Shown piece by piece: positions 1 to 6,772 of a stretch of 42,615 nt of DNA. Location: positions 1 through 42,615 of the forward strand of contig JAWKPF010000036.1 in the NCBI GenBank assembly GCA_041390825.1, written 5' to 3'. How positions within the stretch are numbered: position 1 is the stretch's first letter; every line of letters starts with the position of its first letter. The notes under the pieces were generated by a model. It was given only the letters and a program-made list of their open reading frames with translations. It ran no database searches and was not told the origin of the DNA. The translations under genes were made by a program, and so were the position numbers. The DNA is from Thermomicrobiales bacterium. GTDB lineage: Bacteria; Chloroflexota; Chloroflexia; Thermomicrobiales; UBA6265.

Positions 1-413
1 TCCTCGAGACCATATCCGGTCGAGCTTATGCGCTCGAGGCGAATAGCTTGGGAATCGAGCGAATCGTCTGTGAGTTCGATTCCTTCGACGCCACCACCAT
101 CACCATTACCGACACCAGTGGCGACCATCGGGTCGTTAGCGGACTTGGCGAGTGGCTAGCAGGAGAATCGGAGGGCCGAATCCTCAGTCCAATGAACCCC
201 GGATCGGGTGGGGTCGGCCTGGAACGCACAAGCGCAAGTGGAGCGTGGACGAGCGACGACACATTCGAGCTCCGCGTCTGCTACACGGGAGGCGAGGTCT
301 GCCCGATCTTGCGGTTCCGATTTGCGGACGCAGCGCTTTCGGTCGAGATCGATCCCAATATCTCCTGGAATGAACCCACGGTAACGACGCTTACAGGTCA
401 CGCCGAGCAGTGA
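1..413 (+). CDS. Serine hydrolase (beta-lactamase-like), C-terminal part only
   Basis: The reading frame is open from the left edge (first full codon at position 3) and ends at TGA 411-413, so the gene start and any catalytic domain lie outside the window. The visible ~136 residues are beta-rich, with a segment running SGRAYALEAN, then GIERIVCEFD and TITITDTSGD, and later TSDDTFELRVCYTG. This pattern resembles the C-terminal accessory domain found after the catalytic domain of class C beta-lactamase-like serine hydrolases, where alternating strands surround a 'W-x-D-x-x-F' segment. The assignment rests on that resemblance alone, because no catalytic motif is in view. An ATG/TTG inside this stretch should not be taken as the start. 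Confidence 0.5.
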   Translation, partial: LETISGRAYALEANSLGIERIVCEFDSFDATTITITDTSGDHRVVSGLGEWLAGESEGRILSPMNPGSGGVGLERTSASGAWTSDDTFELRVCYTGGEVCPILRFRFADAALSVEIDPNISWNEPTVTTLTGHAEQ

Positions 414-536
414 CCGAGATTCGGCCGTGGAGGCGCATCGCGGCTGGTCTCACACCTCGTAATCTGGACCGCGAATCCCGGTAGACTGCCGCGCAGGCAG
501 TGGGCCGGTTTTTCCATGCAGCAGGAGCACACGATC

Positions 537-1601
537 GTGATCGTCATCGACAGTCATCTCGACATTGCCATGAACGCGTTCTATCTCGACCGTGACCTGC
601 GCAAGAGCGTGGCCGGGATTCGGGAGGACGAAGCGCACATGACCGAGAAGGGGCGCGGCAACAACACCCTTTCTTTCCCGGAAATGCGGCGCACCGAGAT
701 GGCGCTCTGCTTCTGCACGATGATCGCGCGCACGAAATCGGGTCGACACGACATGATCGACGTGCGCACCCAGGAGATCGCATACGCGCGGGCGCAGGGT
801 GAGCTTGCGTTCTATCGGGAGATGGAGCGGCAAGGCGATATTCGCATGATCTCCGACTGGCCCCAGCTCGACGCCCATATGAAGGAATGGAACGCCGATC
901 CGGAAAACACGCCCCTCGGGATGATCCTGACGATGGAAGGGGCCGACCCGATTGTCGATCTCGACCAGCTCGGGCTTTGGTGGAAGGACGGACTGCGGGC
1001 GTTGAGCCTGGCGCACTACGGTCCGAGCGAGTATGCGCACGGTACCGAAAGCCTGGGTGGGTTGACCGAACGGGGCAAGGCGCTGCTGGAAGAGATGAAC
1101 GAGACCAGCCTGGTGCTGGATATCACCCACCTCAACGACCAATCGTTCTGGGAGGCGGTGGAGATCTTCACGGGGCCGATCTGGGCCTCGCATTCCAACT
1201 GCCGCGCGTTGGTGCCCGGCGACCGCCAGCTCACCGACCAGATGCTCCAGCACATCATCGAGCGGGACGGGGTCATCGGCTGCGCGCTCGACGCCTGGAT
1301 GGTGGTGCCGAACTGGATTCGGGGCGAAAGCACCCCCGAAATCTGCAGCATGGAAGACTACGTCGATCACATCGACCATATCTGCCAGCTGGCCGGCAAT
1401 GCCAATCACGCCGCCATTGGAACCGACCTGGACGGCGGTTACGGCACCGAGCAAACCCCGCGCGACCTCGACACGATTTATGAGTTGCAGAGCATCCCGG
1501 GCCGGCTGCGCGCCCGCGGGTACGCCGAGGACGACATCGAAAAGATCATGCACGGCAACTGGCTGCGCATGCTCGAACGGGTGTGGACCTCCGAGGCGTA
1601 G
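537..1601 (+). CDS. Membrane dipeptidase (renal dipeptidase family, peptidase M19)
   Basis: Zinc-dependent dipeptidase of the amidohydrolase superfamily, predicted cytoplasmic because no signal peptide is visible. The N-terminal metal motif D-S-H-L-D (His7, Asp9) is present, followed by the bridging Glu in MTMEGADP, two further His ligands in DITHLND and ASHSNCRAL, and the late Asp in IGTDLDGGYG. About 354 residues is normal for the family. I chose GTG 537 because AGGAG at 523-527 stands 9 bases upstream and the resulting N-terminus (VIVIDSHLD) fits the family. An in-frame ATG at 516 has no obvious ribosome binding site. The substrate cannot be read from sequence; candidates are L,D- or L,L-dipeptides or N-acyl amino acids. 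Confidence 0.88.
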   Translation: MIVIDSHLDIAMNAFYLDRDLRKSVAGIREDEAHMTEKGRGNNTLSFPEMRRTEMALCFCTMIARTKSGRHDMIDVRTQEIAYARAQGELAFYREMERQGDIRMISDWPQLDAHMKEWNADPENTPLGMILTMEGADPIVDLDQLGLWWKDGLRALSLAHYGPSEYAHGTESLGGLTERGKALLEEMNETSLVLDITHLNDQSFWEAVEIFTGPIWASHSNCRALVPGDRQLTDQMLQHIIERDGVIGCALDAWMVVPNWIRGESTPEICSMEDYVDHIDHICQLAGNANHAAIGTDLDGGYGTEQTPRDLDTIYELQSIPGRLRARGYAEDDIEKIMHGNWLRMLERVWTSEA

Positions 1602-1609
1602 AGGTTGCA

Positions 1610-1933
1610 GTGACTACTGGTAACCAGTACTATCGAGTCGGGGCACTGTTCGCCAACGGATTCGAATGGGACCCCGACAAAGCTCGGAGTAATGAAGCAA
1701 AGCACGACATCATCTTCGAAGTTGCCATCCAGCTCTTTGAGGATGCCGATCGTATTCAGCAAGATCCACCGCACCAGCGGCAAGATGAGCTGCGGTATAG
1801 GACCGTAGGTCAGGTGGAAGGCGCACTCGTTACCGTGATCTACACATGGCGTGAAGATCGAATCCGCATCATCTCCGCCCGAAAGGCTAGTCGACATGAG
1901 CGAAGAGAATACCGTTCGCGTGCGGTTGTATGA
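1610..1933 (+). CDS. brnT: BrnT-like type II toxin
   Basis: Small predicted ribonuclease toxin of the BrnT family, about 107 residues. Family features visible are FEWDPDKARSNEAKH near the N-terminus, the central RYRTVGQVEG, the strand LVTVIYTWRED and the C-terminal RIISARKASRHERREY. The frame is open back to 1583, inside the upstream dipeptidase gene. GTG 1610, with GAGGT at 1601-1605, is the more likely start because it puts the FEWD motif close to the N-terminus. The 3' end overlaps the next gene by 38 bases, as expected for a co-translated toxin-antitoxin pair with the toxin first. The RNase role is taken from the family, not shown here. Confidence 0.82.
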   Translation: MTTGNQYYRVGALFANGFEWDPDKARSNEAKHDIIFEVAIQLFEDADRIQQDPPHQRQDELRYRTVGQVEGALVTVIYTWREDRIRIISARKASRHERREYRSRAVV

Positions 1934-2360
1934 AGATGGCACGGTTATCGATCTCTCCACCGGTGAGCCTTACGTCTCGCCCATTCCCATGGACTGGAAT
2001 CGATTCAACGCCTTGACGGATGAGGAGATCGAGGCCGCCGCGCTCTCCGATCCGGACAACCCGCCGATGACCGACGAAGAGTTGTCACAGATGCGGCGCG
2101 TCGTGGACGCGGTGCGCGTACGCAAGGCGCTCGGCATGACGCAAGTGCAGTTTTCCGAGACCTTCGAGATTCCGCTGGGCACGCTCCGGGATTGGGAGCA
2201 GAAGCGCTCCTTCCTTTCCGCTCGCAATCAGGCAGCGGCGAGCTATCTGCGGGTGATCGAGCAGAACCCGGAAGCCGTCATCGCGGCGCTCGCCGCGTAT
2301 CGAACGCGCGGCAAGGGCGAAGCAGAAGAAGCCGCCAAGGCGGTTGCCGCGACACGGTAG
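1896..2360 (+). CDS. HTH (XRE-type) antitoxin partner of BrnT
   Basis: Predicted antitoxin and autoregulator, 154 residues. The C-terminal half (roughly residues 70-135) is an XRE-like helix-turn-helix: KALGMTQVQFSETFEIPLGTL followed closely by RDWEQ and then a YLRVIEQNPEAV helix. This is the arrangement seen in HigA-like and MqsA-like antitoxin regulators. The N-terminal half (residues 1-70) is acidic and may bind the toxin. ATG 1896 was chosen because GAAAGG at 1881-1886 lies upstream at good spacing and the gene then starts inside the end of brnT. Canonical BrnA antitoxins are ribbon-helix-helix proteins, so an HTH partner is a variant pairing. Confidence 0.75.
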   Translation: MSEENTVRVRLYEDGTVIDLSTGEPYVSPIPMDWNRFNALTDEEIEAAALSDPDNPPMTDEELSQMRRVVDAVRVRKALGMTQVQFSETFEIPLGTLRDWEQKRSFLSARNQAAASYLRVIEQNPEAVIAALAAYRTRGKGEAEEAAKAVAATR

Positions 2361-2402
2361 ATCGACTCTTTGCATGCCGCGGCCGTCCTGTATGCTCACC
2401 AC

Positions 2403-3185
2403 ATGATCGATTCGTTTCCACTCTTCGAATTCGACGAAGACCGCACCGCCATCATCGAGCCGCATCACGTGCTCGTGGAACGGGAGGATTTCCCGAAGCA
2501 CGCGGTGATCTGCTTTTTTCACGATGTGCTGGGCGACTTGCGCGCCCGGGAGACGACGGAGGTCATCGGGTTTCTGACCAGCGAAGCCGGTCCCAATCCG
2601 ATGCTGCGAGTGGAGATCGATGGAACACCGATTGTCGCGATTCAACCCGGCATCGGCGCGCCAATGGCCGCCTTTGTGCTGGAAGAGCTCATCGCGTTGG
2701 GCGCGCGCACGGTGGTCGCGTGTGGCGGGGCTGGGGTGCTCGATCGGGGGATCGATGTCGGACAGTTGATGATCCCCACCAGCGCTGTGCGTGACGAGGG
2801 AACCTCGTTCCACTATGTCCCAGCCGCCCGCGAGATCGCGCAGGATGCGGGAATGGTGAGCACGATTGCGACAACACTGGAACGGCACGGCGTCGGCTAT
2901 CGATTGGGCAAGACCTGGACCACCGACGCCATCTACCGGGAGACCCGGGCCAGGGTCGCGCGGCGGCAGGCCGAAGGGTGCGCCATGGTGGAGATGGAAG
3001 CCTCGGCGCTCTTTGCGGTTGGGGCATTTCGTGGTGTGCCGGTTGGGCAGATTCTTTACGGGGGAGACGATGTCAGCGGGTTGGGCGATTGGGACCCGCG
3101 CGACTGGGACAAGCACACGATCCGTGAACGCCTCTTCTGGCTCGCCGCCGAAAGCTGCCTGGCGTACCAACCAGCCTCCTCATAA
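2403..3185 (+). CDS. Nucleoside phosphorylase (PNP/UDP family, uridine phosphorylase-like)
   Basis: Predicted cytoplasmic enzyme of nucleoside salvage that splits a nucleoside with phosphate into base and ribose-1-phosphate. It has the family fold signature: QPGIGAPMAA, the glycine-rich VVACGGAGVLD, the ribose-binding VEMEASALFAVG and a late acidic loop GGDDVSGLGDWD. About 260 residues is normal. ATG 2403 is preferred over an upstream TTG at 2370 because only the later start gives a compact N-terminus. The same-strand antitoxin gene ends 42 bases upstream, so the two may be co-transcribed by chance. Choice of base (uridine or purine) cannot be decided from the motifs seen. Confidence 0.8.
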   Translation: MIDSFPLFEFDEDRTAIIEPHHVLVEREDFPKHAVICFFHDVLGDLRARETTEVIGFLTSEAGPNPMLRVEIDGTPIVAIQPGIGAPMAAFVLEELIALGARTVVACGGAGVLDRGIDVGQLMIPTSAVRDEGTSFHYVPAAREIAQDAGMVSTIATTLERHGVGYRLGKTWTTDAIYRETRARVARRQAEGCAMVEMEASALFAVGAFRGVPVGQILYGGDDVSGLGDWDPRDWDKHTIRERLFWLAAESCLAYQPASS

Positions 3186-3252
3186 CCAACGCGCTTTGCC
3201 AACTCGCGCGACCGAACGGGAACAGAAGACGCAGGAGTGCGTCTCCGGCACG

Positions 3253-3273
3253 CGGTATATACTGTATTCACCG
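3253..3273. promoter_or_regulatory. Inverted repeat, probable operator of the AbrB/Doc module
   Basis: A 21-base imperfect palindrome centred on T3263: 8 of 10 base pairs match between the arms (outer CGGT/ACCG and inner ATAC/GTAT). It lies 21 bases before the antitoxin ATG and contains TATACT (3258-3263), a plausible -10 element; no clear -35 was found. Toxin-antitoxin modules are commonly autoregulated through such sites, so this is inferred to be the binding site of the AbrB-like antitoxin or its toxin complex. Confidence 0.5.
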
Positions 3274-3294
3274 TATGCACGAAGTTTACGTAGG

Positions 3295-3525
3295 ATGAAG
3301 AGCATATCAGACATGATCCAGCAACAACTGCGCAAGGCGGGAAACAGCTACGTCATCACCATTCCGAAAGAGGAAGTCGAGCGCAACGGGTGGTCCGTAG
3401 GTGACCGATTTGCGGTCCAGCTCACACCTTTGGAAGAACGACCGGTCTTGAGCCGCGAGCTGCGTGACGCGCTCGATGCGAGCTGGCGGGATCACGAAGC
3501 TGCCTATCGCTATCTCGCGAAATAG
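3295..3525 (+). CDS. AbrB/MazE-like antitoxin (SpoVT-AbrB domain)
   Basis: Predicted antitoxin of 76 residues. The swapped-hairpin AbrB signature is visible at about residues 10-40: QLRKAGNSYVITIPKEEVER then WSVGDRFAVQL. The remaining C-terminal tail (ELRDALDASWRDHEAAYRYL) is charged, helical and suited to binding the toxin. It is followed after 2 bases by the Doc-like gene, a standard AbrB-Doc toxin-antitoxin order. The frame is open far upstream into the nucleoside phosphorylase region, but that extension is out of frame with the phosphorylase and has no family sense. ATG 3295 has AGG directly in front; ATG 3313 is an alternative. Confidence 0.78.
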   Translation: MKSISDMIQQQLRKAGNSYVITIPKEEVERNGWSVGDRFAVQLTPLEERPVLSRELRDALDASWRDHEAAYRYLAK

Positions 3526-3527
3526 CC

Positions 3528-3923
3528 ATGATCCGCTACCTAACGGTGGCCGAGGTCATCGAGCTGCATCGCGCGATCCTGGGTCGCATGGGCGAGCGGC
3601 TGGAACCGCTGCGCGATGAAGGGCTGCTCGAATCGGCGTTGATGCGCGCGCAAACGGCGGCCTACTACGAAGACGCGGATCTCACCACGCAGGCGGTGCT
3701 GATGGCCGTTGGCATCTCTCAGAACCAGCCCTTCGTCGACGGCAACAAGCGGGCAGCATTTGTAACGCTTGATGTCTTCCTGCGCGTCAACGGCCTGGAG
3801 TTCCGGGGAGATTCCCTGGAGCTGGCAGTACGCATCGAACAGATCGCCAAGGACCGGGAACACCGCGCCGAAGCAACCCTCGATTTCGCGCGCTGGTTGC
3901 GAGCGAGGGTTGAACCTCGCTAG
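3528..3923 (+). CDS. doc: Doc/Fic-family toxin (death-on-curing) with His-to-Gln change in the active site
   Basis: 131-residue Doc-like protein. Doc toxins phosphorylate elongation factor Tu using the motif H-x-F-x-D-x-N-K-R. Here the motif reads NQPFVDGNKRAAF (residues 66-78), so the catalytic His is Gln67 (codon CAG 3726-3728), one base from a His codon. The other motif residues (F69, D71, N73, K74, R75) are intact. It starts 2 bases after the antitoxin stop. Its stop codon overlaps by 4 bases the stop of the converging gene at 3920. The missing His predicts loss or change of the usual activity; a sequencing or assembly error is possible. Confidence 0.85.
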   Translation: MIRYLTVAEVIELHRAILGRMGERLEPLRDEGLLESALMRAQTAAYYEDADLTTQAVLMAVGISQNQPFVDGNKRAAFVTLDVFLRVNGLEFRGDSLELAVRIEQIAKDREHRAEATLDFARWLRARVEPR

Positions 3924-5041
3924 GCGCCGCGCCGCGCGTCGAGTTCGGCGGTGAGGCGGCGGAGTATGACGTCGATCTGGTCGTCTTCCAGCCAGTGGGT
4001 ATTGATCTGCAGCCGGTCGCGCAGCGCGTCGAGATGAATGGACGGGTCACCGGCGATGAGCGCCTGGACCACCGCGCGGTGGTTCCAGCGGTCATCCACG
4101 GGGTAGACACCAATGACCGGGAAGGGCCAAATCGCCTGATCGTCGTTGCGGGTGAGCCGCACGTCTGACCGGGTTCCAAGCGCGGCCATCAACCGGTCGG
4201 CCTGCGCCATGTGGCGGCGGTAGTCGGCTTCGTGGTCGTGGGCCAGGAAGCGCTCCAGCGCAACCCAGAGCCCGACCATCGTTTCCTTGCCGACCTTCAT
4301 GCCGCGCCCGACGGAAGCATTGGGACTGCCATTCAAGCGGGCCGCTTCGATCAGGTCGGCGCGGCCGGCCAGCAAGCCCGATTCCGCTGGACCGCGGATG
4401 CCCTTTCCTCCGCTGTAGATGACCAGATCGGCCCCGCGCTCGATCCAGATGCGCAAGTGACTCACGGGCGGGAGGGTGGACGCGGCATCGACGAACACCG
4501 GCACATTGCGCGCATGCGCGATTTCGACCACCTGCTCGAAGGGGAGCGCGCCGGGTCCGTTGTATTGCGACTGATGGAACGCCACCGCGGCGGTGCGGTC
4601 GGTGATCGCTTGCTCCAGTTCGGCGGGATCGGTGCGCTCCCAGGTTCCGATGAGCGTCAACCGCCCGCCCCCAACCCGGTACATGCGGTCGTACATGATG
4701 CGGTGCGCGCGGTGGAAGACGATTTCGTTCGGGAAGCCGTCGCTGTCCGGCAGGGCGGCGATGCGCTCGGGATTGCTCCCGGCCACGCAGGCCGCTGCGG
4801 CCAGCACCATACCGGCTGCCGATCCGCAGGTGACCAGCCCCGCCTCCGCGCCGGTCACTTCGGCAATCCGCTGGCCAACCGCGCGGTTGAGTTCCTCGAT
4901 ATCGACGAAGCGCGTGGAGGCTTCGGCCATCGCGGCCAATACCTCGGGTTCCATCAACGACCCGCCGGCCAACGTGGTGGGTCCGCGCCCGTTGATGATC
5001 GGTCTGGCCCCAATACGCTGGTAGATCGACTCGCTCGTCAT
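3920..5041 (-). CDS. SelA-like PLP-dependent lyase (D-glucosaminate-6-phosphate ammonia-lyase-like)
   Basis: Fold-type I pyridoxal-phosphate enzyme of 373 residues, in the SelA-like group that includes D-glucosaminate-6-phosphate ammonia-lyase. Visible are the N-terminal PIINGRGPTTLAGGSLMEPEV, the cofactor-binding TCGSAAGM, Asp185 in FVDAAS (pairs with the PLP ring nitrogen) and the Schiff-base Lys213 in YSGGKGIRGP. The frame is open back to 5206, but ATG at 5041 has GGAGAG just upstream and gives the family N-terminus. It lies 20 bases after the S41-like gene on the same strand, suggesting one operon. The exact substrate is uncertain: amino-sugar acids are the nearest known ones. Confidence 0.8.
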   Translation of the reverse strand: MTSESIYQRIGARPIINGRGPTTLAGGSLMEPEVLAAMAEASTRFVDIEELNRAVGQRIAEVTGAEAGLVTCGSAAGMVLAAAACVAGSNPERIAALPDSDGFPNEIVFHRAHRIMYDRMYRVGGGRLTLIGTWERTDPAELEQAITDRTAAVAFHQSQYNGPGALPFEQVVEIAHARNVPVFVDAASTLPPVSHLRIWIERGADLVIYSGGKGIRGPAESGLLAGRADLIEAARLNGSPNASVGRGMKVGKETMVGLWVALERFLAHDHEADYRRHMAQADRLMAALGTRSDVRLTRNDDQAIWPFPVIGVYPVDDRWNHRAVVQALIAGDPSIHLDALRDRLQINTHWLEDDQIDVILRRLTAELDARRGA

Positions 5042-5061
5042 CGAATCTCTCCGCTTTTCGC

Positions 5062-6636
5062 TCACGACAAGGTTGGCTGAGCGATCTCTCGTGCGATCGC
5101 TTCCAACGCAACGTCCCGGCCCGCGCGATAGGCCTCCCAGGTCGGCTGGGCAAAGAGATCGGGCGGGATCCACGGACGCCGGTCCCACGGCCAGCCGCTC
5201 TGCCACTGCAGATCGGAGATGTTGACCCGCGTGCCAGACCAGGGAAGCACGAACTCGATGCTCTCACCGGTGAAACTCGGCGACGATCCGGTTGGTTCTC
5301 CCGCGAAGATTGCATGCGAATGCAGATCGAGATAGGTGGCGAAATTCTGCGCCGCCGACCAGGTGCGCCGCCCGATGATGACAAAGAGCTTGCCGGGTTG
5401 GTTCCAGGGGCTGGCGATCAGCGTGTGGAGAAACGGCCACTCCAGCGTGGTGTTGCCCCCCTTGTTCATGCGGATGTCGATGATGAGCCGATCGGGATTG
5501 GTCTCGTGCAGCATGGCGAAGAACCGATCGGTGAAGGCAGCGAAGGTTTCGTCATCGCCATCGCGCATGTTGTTGATTTGCAGATAGATGGCGTCCAGCT
5601 CGTGTATCGGCTCGAACCAGAATGGGGTACGAAGATCCCGTATAGAGAGCGGTTTTGCTGGGAATCGATCCAACGCCGTGACCCAGTGATCCGGAAACGG
5701 AAAGTTGCGGCCGAGCGGCGCGGTGGGAAACTCGTTGTCGGCCATCACGGTGTGATCGGCGAGATTCCCGGCATCGTCCATCAGCCGCAGCGTGACCCGA
5801 TCCGGATGCGCGGTCAGACCAAGGGCATGCAGAAAGGCCGTCTCCCGCAGGCGGAAGGGCACGATTTCGCTCGGCCAATGCGGATTGTCAGTGCAGATCG
5901 TGGGTACGATCTCCTGCGCCACTTCGGCCATCGATCGCCCTTCGATCTCGGCCACCTGCAACCCAACCAGATGGGCATAGGCCGAAGCGGCATGCGTGAT
6001 GAAAACGCCTTCCTCGAACCGGTAGAACCCCACCGGTAGCGCGGCCAACAGGTCGGCTCGTTCCAGCGCGGGACAGACATAGGCATGCCCGTCCTGCAGC
6101 GCCACCAGCAGGCGGCCGAGGTTCAGCAAAATCTCGGCATCGCTCAGTTCGGCAACATGCTCGAAGACCCAAGCGATCGCGCTGTCCATCTCTTCCGCGG
6201 AAACAAGCGCGAACGGATTCGCCGAACGGCGCAGCAGCTCTTGCTCGAAGAACTCGATGTCCCCCTGCCATCCCTGATCCCGGGTGGAATCCGGGGCGGG
6301 CAGCCCGAACCGATAGGAAATGTTGGGCAGCGACATAAGAGGGGCAAAATCCGGATCCGCGCGGATACCGCCGATATCCCGATAACGCAGATCGAGCGCC
6401 AGCTGCATCAGTTCGGACGCGCTGTCGATCTGGCCATCGCGGATCGCAGCCCGGGACGCAAGCACCATCATCTCGCCAAACTCGCCATAGCCAAGCTCGG
6501 CGGCGTGGAGCGCGGCCTGCACGGTTCCCGGGAAATCGCCGGAGGCAAAGAGCGCCTGGGCGAGCGCGCCCCACGGCTCGGGATGCACCGGATTGGCTTC
6601 GGCCGCGGCGATCAGCTGTTCGATCGAATCGGACAT
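5062..6636 (-). CDS. TPR-containing S41-like (tail-specific protease fold) protein
   Basis: 524 residues. The N-terminal ~100 residues contain TPR-like helices (NPVHPEPWGALAQALFASGD, then AALHAAELGYGEFGEMMVLA). The rest resembles the S41/C-terminal processing protease fold: LQDGHAYV, a domain with LIIDIRMNKGGNTT, and RRTWSAAQNFATYLD, where the Ser matches the nucleophile position of S41 enzymes, followed by the GEPTGSSP loop. No signal peptide is seen, unlike most S41 proteases, so a cytoplasmic role or non-classical export is likely. ATG 6636 has GAGG upstream. Downstream on the same strand is the SelA-like lyase. Activity and substrate are unknown. Confidence 0.72.
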   Translation of the reverse strand: MSDSIEQLIAAAEANPVHPEPWGALAQALFASGDFPGTVQAALHAAELGYGEFGEMMVLASRAAIRDGQIDSASELMQLALDLRYRDIGGIRADPDFAPLMSLPNISYRFGLPAPDSTRDQGWQGDIEFFEQELLRRSANPFALVSAEEMDSAIAWVFEHVAELSDAEILLNLGRLLVALQDGHAYVCPALERADLLAALPVGFYRFEEGVFITHAASAYAHLVGLQVAEIEGRSMAEVAQEIVPTICTDNPHWPSEIVPFRLRETAFLHALGLTAHPDRVTLRLMDDAGNLADHTVMADNEFPTAPLGRNFPFPDHWVTALDRFPAKPLSIRDLRTPFWFEPIHELDAIYLQINNMRDGDDETFAAFTDRFFAMLHETNPDRLIIDIRMNKGGNTTLEWPFLHTLIASPWNQPGKLFVIIGRRTWSAAQNFATYLDLHSHAIFAGEPTGSSPSFTGESIEFVLPWSGTRVNISDLQWQSGWPWDRRPWIPPDLFAQPTWEAYRAGRDVALEAIAREIAQPTLS

Positions 6637-6772
6637 CGGTGGCGCCTCAGAGACGAGTCAACGCTGGAAGGGAGTATGACAGGGAGGAGCACGGCTCGGA
6701 ACACGCGGTGCGCGCTGGGTACACTACGCGACACGAACCCCCGTCCACCGCACTGTCTTGGGCAGGACAGCG

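Noticed and set aside
450..1553. Long minus-strand open frame opposite the dipeptidase gene
   Set aside because: It mirrors the codon pattern of a well supported M19 gene and its translation has no recognisable domain.
2866..3294. Longer form of the AbrB-like antitoxin
   Set aside because: The upstream part overlaps the nucleoside phosphorylase out of frame and crosses the operator palindrome.
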